DNA of 43,577 nt from an uncultured Alphaproteobacteria bacterium (GCA_905234465.1 CAJOHU010000006.1:1-43577), one strand, 5' to 3'; counted from the first letter of the stretch, positions 23,863-31,991 are shown. Numbers and translations: made by a program. The notes: a model not told the origin generated them from the letters alone.

Positions 23863-25335
23863 CTTTTCATTTTTGGACAAATTTACCAGTGTATCAAAGG
23901 GTCTATTCAAGGAATACCTTAGGTTTCCGTCTTTTAGTTCACAGTTCGAAAGTAACAAATTTAATAGTGCCCGTTTTTGTTCAACTTTCGAACTCTTGAA
24001 TAATTTACCTGCCATTGATATAACCAAAAATACCGTTTCAACGGTGGTTACAAAGGTTTTATCTGCGGCGACGTGCGATTTTTGTCGTTGTTGAAGGTCG
24101 AATATTTCTTTTTCTATATCTGCACGTTTTTGTTCGTATTCGGTCTGTGTAATACCTTGGTTTAGGAACAGGTCCAATAAACGTGATTTTTTGGCGTTGG
24201 CACGTACAATTTGTGCGTTTAGGTCGTTTAATGATTGGGTCAAAAATTCGTTTTCTGCTTGAACTGACGTTTTTAATGTGTTGACAATTTCTTGTGCGAT
24301 GGTATTTGGTATGGTTAATTTATCGAATACTTCGGTTTCTAATTGGTCAAATATTTTCTGTTCGTTTACTTCGGGCTGACGGCAATTGCCCTTGTAATGA
24401 GAGCATCTTAAATATGTATATGATTTGCCGTTTGGTTTGGTTTTTGTGTCACCAGATATGGCACATCCGCATTCCGCACATCGTATTAGACCGCCAAAAG
24501 CGAATGGTATTTGGGCATATTTTTGCCTTTTACTGGCCTTTTGTTGCATAACATCTTGGCATTTATCGAAAAGTTCCTTGGAAATAAGCGGTTCATAGAT
24601 GTGCCGGTATAACTCGCCCTTTACACGCATCACGCCATAATAAAATGGATTAGATAGTATGTTTTGTATGGATGATTTGGGCAGGGTTGCATGTACTTGT
24701 CGACTCGTTAATCCTAATATTTTGGCCTGTTGAACCATTGCCCCAAGGGTATATAGTCCCGATGCGTACAGTTCGAACAAACGTTTTACTTTGAATGCTC
24801 GTTCCGGGTCAAGAATTATTGTTGGTCGATTATTTTCATTGCGTGTGTTTTTATAACCGATGGGTGCTTGGCTTTGCCAGATGCCGTTATGAATGTTAAA
24901 ATTTATACTGCGTTTCACGTTGTCACGTAAGTTGCCAACATAGTTTTTGGATGTAAAAACGCCAAGGTCCCATCTTGCTATATCGGCACTGTTGGATTCC
25001 TTGTGTATAACAAGGTTTTCACGTACAAAATGAATCTCTATCTTGTCCGCCTTGCATAATTCGTCTAATTCGACAGATTCCTTGAAACTGCGTTGTATAC
25101 GGTCAATCGTGTCCGCAACAATTGCGACCCTTTGTGGTAATCCCTTGACATATCGTAATACTTCTTCAAACTTTTTGCGTTCCTTTTTTGTGGAACTTTC
25201 AACTAGCTGGAATATTTTTAATATATCAAAGCCTTTCCTGGCACAATAATTTTTAAGATTTTCGGTTTGTGCATCAATGGACATTCCTTCGGCTTGTTCT
25301 CTGGATGATACACGTGCCAAAAGAATTGCGTCCAT
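23830..25335 (-). CDS. Large serine recombinase (integrase of island 2)
   Basis: 501 residues. The resolvase domain has Ser10 in ARVSSREQ (nucleophile of DNA cleavage). It is followed by a recombinase domain (about 160-260), a zinc ribbon with RCAECGC...LRCSHYKGNC (about 285-318), and a long coiled coil (about 370-430), the layout of large serine integrases. The last ten residues WLGQLDSNQH are the antisense translation of the tRNA-Gln 3' end, so the gene ends inside the attachment site. The ATG directly follows higA with GGGAG overlapping its end. It probably catalyses integration of island 2. Confidence 0.92.
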   Translation of the reverse strand: MDAILLARVSSREQAEGMSIDAQTENLKNYCARKGFDILKIFQLVESSTKKERKKFEEVLRYVKGLPQRVAIVADTIDRIQRSFKESVELDELCKADKIEIHFVRENLVIHKESNSADIARWDLGVFTSKNYVGNLRDNVKRSINFNIHNGIWQSQAPIGYKNTRNENNRPTIILDPERAFKVKRLFELYASGLYTLGAMVQQAKILGLTSRQVHATLPKSSIQNILSNPFYYGVMRVKGELYRHIYEPLISKELFDKCQDVMQQKASKRQKYAQIPFAFGGLIRCAECGCAISGDTKTKPNGKSYTYLRCSHYKGNCRQPEVNEQKIFDQLETEVFDKLTIPNTIAQEIVNTLKTSVQAENEFLTQSLNDLNAQIVRANAKKSRLLDLFLNQGITQTEYEQKRADIEKEIFDLQQRQKSHVAADKTFVTTVETVFLVISMAGKLFKSSKVEQKRALLNLLLSNCELKDGNLRYSLNRPFDTLVNLSKNEKWLGQLDSNQH

Positions 25336-25336
25336 T

Positions 25337-25669
25337 TTATACTCCCGCTATATTAATAATTAGTTTTGCATCAGTTTGTTTAAAAGGTACGATTTTTAAC
25401 AATTCTTCTTCTGAAATGGCCCGCTTGGCGGCAACCATATCTAATCGGTTTTGTAGTCGTAGAAAATAACCCTGTGATAGCCCAAAATAACGTGTTAACC
25501 GTAAATCAACCTGGGCAGAAATGCCACGTGTTCCGTGTACAATACCGTGTATACAATTGGCCGGCATATCAATTGCACGTGCCAAGGCATTCATAGACAA
25601 TCCCAGTGGTTCCATAAATTCTTCACGTAAAATGTCGCCAATATGTCCCGTCTCAATGTAGTTAGTCAT
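25337..25669 (-). CDS. higA: HigA-type antitoxin (XRE family)
   Basis: 110 residues from ATG 25669 (AAGGA upstream; the TTG frame start at 25675 is less likely). GDILREEFMEPLGLSMNALARAIDMPANCIHGIVHGTRGISAQVDLRLTRYFG is the HigA/VapI helix-turn-helix domain almost word for word. It should neutralise HigB and repress the operon. It lies 66 bp after higB and directly before the recombinase, so toxin-antitoxin and recombinase are one transcriptional group. Confidence 0.9.
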   Translation of the reverse strand: MTNYIETGHIGDILREEFMEPLGLSMNALARAIDMPANCIHGIVHGTRGISAQVDLRLTRYFGLSQGYFLRLQNRLDMVAAKRAISEEELLKIVPFKQTDAKLIINIAGV

Positions 25670-25735
25670 AATCAAAGTCCTTATTTATATCTGGTTGTAT
25701 TATATGTTATGTAATATGTAAAGTCAAGCGTTTTT

Positions 25736-26017
25736 TTAATGATAATCCACTATTTCGACATTGTTTGCTTCGGATTCGTCCCATACAAAACAAATTCGGT
25801 ATTGTTGGTTTATGCGGATACTCCATTGTCCCTTGCGATTTCCACCCAATGTTTCCAACATATTTGATGGCGGAATGCGTAAATCATCAATCTTTTCTGC
25901 GGCATCCAACATTGTCAATTTTCGAAAGGCACGTTCCTGTATGTCGGTTGGCAATTTTTTTGACCGTTCGCCATTAAAAATTTTTTCTGTTTCTTTGTCG
26001 TTAAAAGATTTAATCAT
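25736..26017 (-). CDS. higB: HigB/RelE-type toxin
   Basis: 93 residues from ATG 26017. MIKSFNDKETEKIF, a helix with RKLTMLDAAEKIDDLRIPPSN, LETLGGNRKGQWSIRINQQYRICFVW and a C-terminal VEIVDYH are the HigB signature; the Arg in WSIRINQQYRI and the terminal DYH are typical of the ribosome-dependent mRNA interferases. The ATG overlaps the stop of the Rep-like gene by ATGA (26014-26017), so translation is coupled to Rep. AAAGGG is the ribosome site. The pair would stabilise the island. Confidence 0.9.
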   Translation of the reverse strand: MIKSFNDKETEKIFNGERSKKLPTDIQERAFRKLTMLDAAEKIDDLRIPPSNMLETLGGNRKGQWSIRINQQYRICFVWDESEANNVEIVDYH

Positions 26018-27153
26018 TTTGCACCCTTTTGTAGTTCCGGATAGTCGCACAATTTAACGGCTTTGAACGCTATCAATTCGCTTTCAATCAGTTTGAACAC
26101 ATTGTATAAATAGTTGCCCGTTAAATCAACCCGTTTCGAATGTTTTGATATTTGTTTGTAGGTATGTCCAGATGGCGATAATACTTGTTGTAATGCTCGG
26201 ATACCGTTTTCTTTGATATAGGCCATCGCACCGCAATATTTAAGCGTATCCGCTTCTTTTAAACCACATGAACGCATTTCTGTGAAAATTGTTTGGGTAT
26301 CCTGGTTGGCCAAAATAACGACATCCAAAGACGGTTTGATGAACTTATTCCAAAAATACAAAGTAATTGCTTGTGCGGTCGCTGTAGAAAATAGTTCTTT
26401 TAATGTCATTTCGCCGGGGGGTATGTCGCATTCTTGTAACATCGCCTTTATTTGTCGTCGATTGTTTAAACGACATTCCATCCGTAAAATTTGTGCTTGG
26501 GGCTTTAATTGATTGAACAGGTTTAATTGGACGGCATTATCTTGTTCAATTGCTCGGCTTTCGCTTTGGCGGGCTTGTTCTAAATCTTTGACTTTATCAT
26601 AAAACGTTAATTCACAGTGATTAGTGTGAAAACGGATTGCTTGGCCTTCATTTCGAAAATCTGTGTTTCCAATATCCCATCGCCTTGATATTTTTAGTTT
26701 GTGAATCGTATTGATGACCAGGGAACACGTAGATTTGTTTTCTAATACAACGTTTTTACCGTAATGTATACCGGTAACAATGGCATTTACAAGGATGTTG
26801 TATGTGACGATTATACCCATTGTTTCCAGTTGGTATCGTAACATTTCTATAACGGTGTGAAAATCGCAATTGCACATTTCGTCAAAATTGTTTCCAAAGA
26901 TTAGTTTAGGTAATGATAATTCGATTTTTAGTGCGATGGAAAAACCGCCGTGGCGTATCCTTTTTGATATTGTTAGACGGGGTTTGTATTCATTAGTTTG
27001 TTTCGATGGATTCAGAAAGCATTCGAAATAACTCCTACCACCTAAGTTATAAAAGGGCGGCTCAAATAATCCGCGGGCCGATGGACTAAATGCGTCATAA
27101 TCTAGTATTTTGATTTGGTCGCACGGTATGGATAATATCACAGTGTCTATCAT
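26014..27153 (-). CDS. Rep-like replication initiation protein of island 2
   Basis: 379 residues. MIDTVILSIPCDQ..., SPSARGLFEPP, YKPRLTISKR, LKIELSLPKLIFGNNFDE, TDFRNEGQAIRFHTNHCELTFYDKVKDLEQA and RMECRLNNRRQIK form a pattern I associate with phage/plasmid replication proteins of small integrative plasmids; this is recollection rather than a search. The ATG overlaps the stop of the small upstream gene (27150-27153) and the stop overlaps higB. The iteron-like repeat at 27343-27378 lies just upstream. Replication of an excised form is a plausible role. Confidence 0.55.
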   Translation of the reverse strand: MIDTVILSIPCDQIKILDYDAFSPSARGLFEPPFYNLGGRSYFECFLNPSKQTNEYKPRLTISKRIRHGGFSIALKIELSLPKLIFGNNFDEMCNCDFHTVIEMLRYQLETMGIIVTYNILVNAIVTGIHYGKNVVLENKSTCSLVINTIHKLKISRRWDIGNTDFRNEGQAIRFHTNHCELTFYDKVKDLEQARQSESRAIEQDNAVQLNLFNQLKPQAQILRMECRLNNRRQIKAMLQECDIPPGEMTLKELFSTATAQAITLYFWNKFIKPSLDVVILANQDTQTIFTEMRSCGLKEADTLKYCGAMAYIKENGIRALQQVLSPSGHTYKQISKHSKRVDLTGNYLYNVFKLIESELIAFKAVKLCDYPELQKGAK

Positions 27154-27308
27154 TGTATTAATCCTTGGGGTTGTTGGGCCTTGATTTCCATAAGTATTTT
27201 GACAAATTCGGTTAATCGTTGGCCTGCGTCCAACAAATCCTGGTCTGAAACATATTGGCCGGGATATAATGTTTTTATTTGTAAAGATAACGATTGCCCG
27301 TTTGTCAT
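27150..27308 (-). CDS. Small protein upstream of the Rep-like gene
   Basis: 52 residues from ATG 27308 (MTNGQSLSLQIKTLYPGQYVSDQDLLDAGQRLTEFVKILMEI...). An upstream frame start at 27380 would place codons on the iteron-like repeat and is rejected. The stop overlaps the Rep ATG (ATGA). The ribosome site is weak. Mostly helical and acidic. Probable accessory of Rep (copy control or anti-activator), by position only. Confidence 0.55.
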   Translation of the reverse strand: MTNGQSLSLQIKTLYPGQYVSDQDLLDAGQRLTEFVKILMEIKAQQPQGLIQ

Positions 27309-27342
27309 ATTTTCAATATAACGTGCGAAAGTATGACAAATC

Positions 27343-27378
27343 AAAGGGTTAAAGGGTTGAACCCTTTGGGTTAAACCC
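27343..27378. repeat. Iteron-like repeats before the Rep operon (candidate origin or operator)
   Basis: AAAGGGTT occurs twice directly (27343-27350 and 27351-27358), then inverted as AACCCTTT (27360-27367), followed by GGGTTAAACCC (27368-27378, itself palindromic around the centre). It lies 34 bp upstream of the small protein's start, where Rep binding sites or an operator are expected. Confidence 0.55.
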
Positions 27379-27464
27379 AATAAACGGTGCAGAAATCTGG
27401 GATATTTGGATGTGGATTTTTTGTAAAAAAATGTAAAAATTAGGGACTTTGCGAATCGATTAAA

Positions 27465-28142
27465 TTAAGCATGTCCCTTTTGGGATTCTGGTAGACGGAT
27501 TATCGTTGCTATGCGGCTGGCCAATGACGTCGATGCTTTAAGGTTGTGTTCGGTCATTTTTTTTGCGATTATATCGGTCAAAATTTTTACCGGGGGTTGA
27601 TTTGTTTTATTTATTTTCTGTTCTTTGATAACTTCAACCATAATGTCCATATATGGTGTGGAGTATCGGGTTCCAATTGTATCAAATACGGTGCTTGCCT
27701 GATGAAACATGCGTTTTAAATCTTTGAATGGGATATACACGCGTTCGTATGTTGTGCCATTTGTTGTTAATGTGTTTTGCAATATATCCAGTTTTATCGT
27801 ATCGGAAATGTCAGTTATTTTTACAGTTTGCGGTTGTTGGGTGTTCTCTGGTGTTAGAGCGTTTCCATAAGCAATTATATCACCATCATAAATCGCTAAT
27901 TTTAACTTGGCCGCAGCGGCGTAAATTTGCTCTGAATAATCTTTGTCATATTGGGTGACATCCATCCTTGTGTTTGCCATCATTTCGTATAAAATGCCCG
28001 TAGATTTATCTGGCAGTAAGATACCACGTCTGAATCCTTGTGCGTTGGCCCGGATGAGTTCCATTGGCTTTTGTTTGAATGCAATCCATTCACAGGCCTG
28101 TTGTAAGTCGCAATTTTCAAAAATTTCTATTCTCTGTTTCAT
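27465..28142 (-). CDS. Island 2 protein of unknown function
   Basis: 225 residues from ATG 28142; a TTG at 28178 would extend it by 12 residues but is less plausible. The N-terminus MKQRIEIFENCDLQQACEWIAFKQKPMELI looks like a helical adapter. The middle is mixed, and the C-terminus (KILTDIIAKKMTEHNLKASTSLASRIATIIRLPES) looks like a small helical, possibly DNA-binding, domain. No strong ribosome site is seen. It is first in the minus-strand cluster, so a regulator or replication accessory is possible, but this is inference. Confidence 0.55.
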   Translation of the reverse strand: MKQRIEIFENCDLQQACEWIAFKQKPMELIRANAQGFRRGILLPDKSTGILYEMMANTRMDVTQYDKDYSEQIYAAAAKLKLAIYDGDIIAYGNALTPENTQQPQTVKITDISDTIKLDILQNTLTTNGTTYERVYIPFKDLKRMFHQASTVFDTIGTRYSTPYMDIMVEVIKEQKINKTNQPPVKILTDIIAKKMTEHNLKASTSLASRIATIIRLPESQKGHA

Positions 28143-28196
28143 AATATGTAATGGTATTTGAAAAATCGGTGTTTTCAAGGTTTTTTATCATAGGAA

Positions 28197-28225
28197 TTGT
28201 GTTTAGGCCAAAAATGTGTTAAAAT
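28197..28225 (+). promoter_or_regulatory. Promoter of the island 2 structured leader and autotransporter
   Basis: TTGTGT (28197-28202), 17-nt spacer, TAAAAT (28220-28225); predicted start near 28232. Confidence 0.5.
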
Positions 28226-28231
28226 GACTGC

Positions 28232-28455
28232 TGAATCCAAGAGATTGGGTTCGGGGCTGTGCTAAGGCCCAGTGAATCCGGTGCGAAAGCATCGTTAAAA
28301 TGATGTTATCGGTGTCTTTTGCACCGTTATCATCCCTGGCTTATGGTCGGGGAGTCGTGTGTTATAAAATAGGGGCAACCCGAAAGCCACGGAATCATTG
28401 ATTCACTGATTTTAGCAACTCCCCGACCGCTCTTTCTTGGGCGGTCTTATTTTGT
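28232..28455 (+). ncRNA. Structured leader with intrinsic terminator (candidate riboswitch, copy 2)
   Basis: The 5' pairing strand CAGTGAATC (28270-28278) is followed by P2 (CGGTGC 28279-28284 with GCACCG 28321-28326). P3, GGTCGGGGAGT (28345-28355) with ACTCCCCGACC (28418-28428), encloses P4 (CGTG/CACG), GGG-GCAA-CCC followed by GAAAG, and a small hairpin (ATCA/TGAT) whose loop pairs 9/9 with the 5' strand (GATTCACTG, 28400-28408). The GACC of P3 is also the start of a terminator stem (28425-28432 with 28439-28446, then TTATTTT), so the two structures exclude each other. Same fold as 23439-23623. Confidence 0.72.
28425..28453 (+). terminator. Conditional intrinsic terminator in the leader of the autotransporter gene
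   Basis: GACCGCTC/GGGCGGTC stem (one T-G pair), TTTCTT loop, then TTATTTT. It ends 17 nt before the ATG at 28471 and competes with P3 of the leader for the GACC segment. Confidence 0.7.
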
Positions 28456-28470
28456 AATTGGGAGTAAAAA

Positions 28471-31446
28471 ATGTATAAATATATTTTATTTTCTGTTGTA
28501 GCATTAATGACCTGTAACGCGTATGGGGCATTTGATTTTGCAAATTATACCCCAACGTTGACGGGTTTATACCAAAATGACCCAACTACATATATTCCCA
28601 GTGCGTATTTGTTCAGTTTTTCGGACACCCAACCCGATGCATCTTGGATAGAGTTTTCTTACACCACAACAGAAAACGGTATAATTAATAGTAACTCATA
28701 CTATTACAAAGTAAGTTTGAACCCCGATAGATTTCAAGAATTAGATATGCCGATGTATTATTCTGGTACTTACGATTCTTTACGTGGCAATTTTGTTTCT
28801 TTGCCACAGACGGCAATCAAAAACGCAAATGTAGGGCTAATTATAGGGGATTTTGTAGATAATTATAGTATTTCTGGTGGGGCGATTTATAATGATTATT
28901 ACCATACAATAGGCGATATTACGGGTGACTTTATTAATAATGGTTTTTATGGGGCAACAACCACAATTGGTTCTGTATTGGGCGGTGCCATTTATAATCA
29001 GGGGGTTATTCATAATATCAACGGAAATTTTGTTCACAACTTAACCAAAAATAATGCTGGCGGCGGTGATGGTGGGGCCATTTATACGGTTAATAATTCC
29101 ACGATAAACAGTATCACAGGAGATTTTATAAACAATATCGCTTTTGGTAATGGTGCTGCCATTTATAATGGTGGAACGATACAAAGCATAAATGGTAATT
29201 TTGTCTATAATATTGCTTCTGGTGATGGTGGGGCCATTTACAATACCGGTATAATAGGTAATATTATTGGTGATTTTATTGATAATATTTCGTCTGGTAA
29301 CGGTGGGGCTATTTACAATACTGGTACAATCGGCAATATAACGAGTAATTTTGTAAATAATATTTCATCTGTTAACGGTTCTGCGATTTATAATACGGGG
29401 GCTATTACTGGCGATATTACGGGTAATTTTATCAATAATGCCACAAATGTTATTTACAATATCGGAAGTATAATGGGCACTATTATCGGTGATTTTACCA
29501 ACAATACGGCAAATATAATTTATAATACGGGAAGTATAAATGTTTCTGGTAATATAACGAATAATGTTGTTACGGGTAATCTAGGTGTAATATCCGGTGA
29601 ATCTGGTGATATTTATTTCGTGTCGGAAACAGACGACTATATTATTTCCGATAATTATCAGGTTTATAATGATGTCAGTAAAGATATTTCGATATACCTA
29701 ACCGACGGTGCCGAAGTATTTTTCAGCAATGCTGATTCTACTCATTATACTGTTAATGATGAAATTGCTGGTTCGGATTATAGTTTAAATGTTGGCGGGG
29801 ATGGTACGGGGTATACAATTTTTAATAACAATGTGGATAACGTGGGTGTTGTAAATATAAATAACGGGAAAATGCTATTTGGGCATACACCAAATAATTA
29901 TACAGGGACGCCAGATTACGGTCGTTTTAGCGGGACGGTTCCCACGATGAATTTAACAAATGGGACTTTTGATGTGGCCAATGGTTATACAGAAACGATA
30001 ACTTTGAATAATTTGGTGTCGACGGGAAATAACAATACAATACGGATTGATTTGGACATAAGTAATGCCATATCTGATACGATAATTTCGCAAAATACAA
30101 TTGAAGGTCAAATAAAATTGGCTGTAAAAGCGTTGGCAGACTTGGATTTGGGCGACACTATAATTTGGTTTGCCCAAGCAGAAAATGATTTATATCGTGT
30201 TGTTTCGGCAAACACCTTTGTATTGTCAGATATAGAAAATTTGGGTTATAATTTAAATATAGTTTTTGATTCCGTTGAAAATAAATGGGGGTTACAAAAA
30301 GCCCCTGATTCAACCAATGACCCAAATGACCCCAATAATCCGGATGAGCCGGGGAATCCTGACACGCCGGAACAACCCATAACGTTATCGGATGATATCG
30401 TTCAAATGGTCAATTATAATGTGCATACCATCAGACAAAGTGTGCAAAAAATGACAAATTCGATGCAAAAACGAGTTGGTGAAATATTATGGGCATCATC
30501 TGACCAACAAAATAAACAAAACCGCAAATATTATAACACGCCGTCTTATTACAAAGGGAATAATAGATATGGGTATAACAGGTCGTATTATGCTAATTAT
30601 AACAAAAAATCAAATGTTCCAGAATTATACAATGCGTTTTGGACACGTGGCGTTTATAAAAACTTTGATGTAAAGGATACGTCAATCGGTTTGACCGGTG
30701 TAGAGTTCGGTTATGACCGAATTATCTCTATGGATAACGATTATAAGTGGTACCTTGGGGGTATGGGTTATGCATCTGGCGGAACAAGCAAGTTTAACGA
30801 CACAAAAACGGATTTAACGGGATATGGGTTGGGTGCGTATACAATGTTGATTACAAAATCTGGATTGTTTGCAGATTTGGTTTTTAGACAACATTTTATC
30901 ACGATGGAAAATGAAACTGATTCTGCCGGTAGCGTTGGAACTCCTTACGCAATCAATCACACCGCCAATGTTGATAATCAAAACGGGAAAACAGATTATA
31001 CGGCGAGCAGTTTAAATTTAGAAATAGGTAAAGAGTTTATTGTTAACCCTAAGAACAAGATAAAGTGGTTTGTCAAACCGTCCGTCGAAGGCACATATAT
31101 TGCCATATCCGGAACAGATATTGGCGATTATAAGATAAAGGATTCCGTAACAAAAATGGCATCTTTATCGTTGTTGCTTGGGCCAAGATGGGATTTCGCA
31201 AGTGGCGATAAATTCCAGATATATGGCAAAGCGGCATATACATTGGATAAATCCGATGACGTGGATGTTGTTGTCAACAATATTAATACTAAACAAGTGG
31301 TTGCCGTTAATACGACCGAATTTGGCGGTGGATTAAATTATCGTGGCAACGATAATGCGTTGAATTTATATTTGGAAGCATCATACATCACGGGCACAGA
31401 TTATTCGGAAATCTCCGGTAATTTAGGTCTAAGATACGCATTTTAA
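28471..31446 (+). CDS. Autotransporter with GAIYN-type beta-helix repeats, island 2 cargo
   Basis: 991 residues; GGGAG before the ATG. Signal peptide MYKYILFSVVALMTCNAYG. Residues about 120-365 are imperfect repeats of GGAIYNTGxIxxIxGDFxNN, a right-handed beta-helix passenger. A Pro/Asp/Asn linker lies at about 611-637, then a helix (QMVNYNVHTIRQSVQKMTNSMQKRV) typical of the segment before the translocator, and a beta-barrel domain from about 715 ending in GNLGLRYAF with C-terminal Phe. A type Va autotransporter adhesin is the best reading; no protease motif is visible. Expression is likely set by the leader RNA. Confidence 0.85.
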   Translation: MYKYILFSVVALMTCNAYGAFDFANYTPTLTGLYQNDPTTYIPSAYLFSFSDTQPDASWIEFSYTTTENGIINSNSYYYKVSLNPDRFQELDMPMYYSGTYDSLRGNFVSLPQTAIKNANVGLIIGDFVDNYSISGGAIYNDYYHTIGDITGDFINNGFYGATTTIGSVLGGAIYNQGVIHNINGNFVHNLTKNNAGGGDGGAIYTVNNSTINSITGDFINNIAFGNGAAIYNGGTIQSINGNFVYNIASGDGGAIYNTGIIGNIIGDFIDNISSGNGGAIYNTGTIGNITSNFVNNISSVNGSAIYNTGAITGDITGNFINNATNVIYNIGSIMGTIIGDFTNNTANIIYNTGSINVSGNITNNVVTGNLGVISGESGDIYFVSETDDYIISDNYQVYNDVSKDISIYLTDGAEVFFSNADSTHYTVNDEIAGSDYSLNVGGDGTGYTIFNNNVDNVGVVNINNGKMLFGHTPNNYTGTPDYGRFSGTVPTMNLTNGTFDVANGYTETITLNNLVSTGNNNTIRIDLDISNAISDTIISQNTIEGQIKLAVKALADLDLGDTIIWFAQAENDLYRVVSANTFVLSDIENLGYNLNIVFDSVENKWGLQKAPDSTNDPNDPNNPDEPGNPDTPEQPITLSDDIVQMVNYNVHTIRQSVQKMTNSMQKRVGEILWASSDQQNKQNRKYYNTPSYYKGNNRYGYNRSYYANYNKKSNVPELYNAFWTRGVYKNFDVKDTSIGLTGVEFGYDRIISMDNDYKWYLGGMGYASGGTSKFNDTKTDLTGYGLGAYTMLITKSGLFADLVFRQHFITMENETDSAGSVGTPYAINHTANVDNQNGKTDYTASSLNLEIGKEFIVNPKNKIKWFVKPSVEGTYIAISGTDIGDYKIKDSVTKMASLSLLLGPRWDFASGDKFQIYGKAAYTLDKSDDVDVVVNNINTKQVVAVNTTEFGGGLNYRGNDNALNLYLEASYITGTDYSEISGNLGLRYAF

Positions 31447-31807
31447 TCGTTTTGACTGTGGGTTTGAATGCGATTTTAAATGGAAAGATTCTGTTATAAT
31501 GTCGGACGATAGGTTGGGCGATTTGCGATGGTGTTCCAGTTTTGACCATATTCGGATTCTATATTTGTAACAACGACATCCAATGCGGGACGTAAATTTA
31601 AGATATCGTTGTAATAAGTGGTTCGAAATTCGTCAATTATCGTCAACCAAAAATTCAAACACCCGAAAGGGTGTTTTAGTTTTTGGTTTTGGGGTTATGG
31701 TTGAATCATTTGCAACGAATGTTGCAAAAGGTTCGACAATGAGTAGATTTTGGAAGCGTTAGCGCACCGAAATCGTCACGAATGCCCCGCAGCGATAGCG
31801 AGGGAAT
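31447..31807 (+). other. Right end of island 2, non-coding, possible small RNA
   Basis: No gene of convincing length. A TATAAT lies at 31495-31500 and a clear terminator at 31657-31676, so a transcript of about 170 nt could be made; it contains an ACAACGA/TCGTTGT stem. The -35 is poor, so this is weak. From 31785 the sequence turns into a palindromic repeat (CCCCGCAGCGATAGCGAGGG). Confidence 0.35.
31657..31684 (+). terminator. Intrinsic terminator near the right end of island 2
   Basis: AAACACCC-GAAA-GGGTGTTT hairpin followed by TAGTTTTT. Confidence 0.7.
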
Positions 31808-31822
31808 CAGCTGCCCCAACCA
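31808..31822 (+). other. Third tRNA-Gln attachment copy (island 2 attR)
   Basis: CAGCTGCCCCAACCA equals the last 15 nt of tRNA-Gln including CCA. One base after GAATC is missing relative to the other copies (GAATCAGC instead of GAATCCAGC). Short, but in the right orientation and at the point where host-like genes resume. Confidence 0.65.
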
Positions 31823-31823
31823 C

Positions 31824-31866
31824 GAATTTTCGTAATCGCGCGCAATGCGCGCGATTACGAAAATTC
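31824..31866. repeat. Perfect 20-bp inverted repeat abutting the attachment site
   Basis: The left arm GAATTTTCGTAATCGCGCGC and its exact complement are separated by AAT. It starts 2 nt after the CCA of the att copy. No T-run follows on either strand, so it is not a typical intrinsic terminator; it may be the original boundary of the tRNA unit or a recombination or replication structure. Confidence 0.7.
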
Positions 31867-31956
31867 AGTGCCGCGCCGTAGCGTTCTGCGCAGACGGGCT
31901 ATACTGGAAATTCCCGATTTCTAATACTTTCACCGAGTTCGAAAGTTCAAATTAAA

Positions 31957-31980
31957 AAAGTGGTAAAAAATCACCACTTT
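31957..31980 (-). terminator. Intrinsic terminator of the NlpC/P60-like gene
   Basis: AAAGTGGT/ACCACTTT stem; on the minus strand it is followed by TTTTTTTAA. It lies 11 bp past the stop at 31992. Confidence 0.75.
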
Positions 31981-31991
31981 CGAACCAGTTT

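Larger units (their letters stand above)
23863..31822. mobile_element. Island 2: serine-recombinase element with Rep, HigBA and autotransporter
   Basis: About 8 kb between the second and third copies of the tRNA-Gln 3' sequence. One minus-strand cluster (unknown protein, small protein, Rep-like, higB, higA, recombinase) faces a plus-strand autotransporter preceded by a structured leader. The Rep-like protein and iteron-like repeats suggest an integrative plasmid. No transfer genes are seen. Confidence 0.78.

Noticed and set aside
28232..28455. Cobalamin, FMN or SAM riboswitch in the island 2 leader
   Set aside because: Some short matches (CCGAAAGCCA, TTCGGGGC, GGCAACC) exist, but the diagnostic cores are absent and the pairing order differs.
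28232..28455. tmRNA, SRP RNA or RNase P RNA
   Set aside because: No tRNA-like ends, no GGAAGGAAGCAGCC loop, no RNase P P4 core; the same fold precedes another gene in island 1.
18456..31822. Complete prophage
   Set aside because: No capsid, portal, tail, lysis or large terminase genes in 13 kb.
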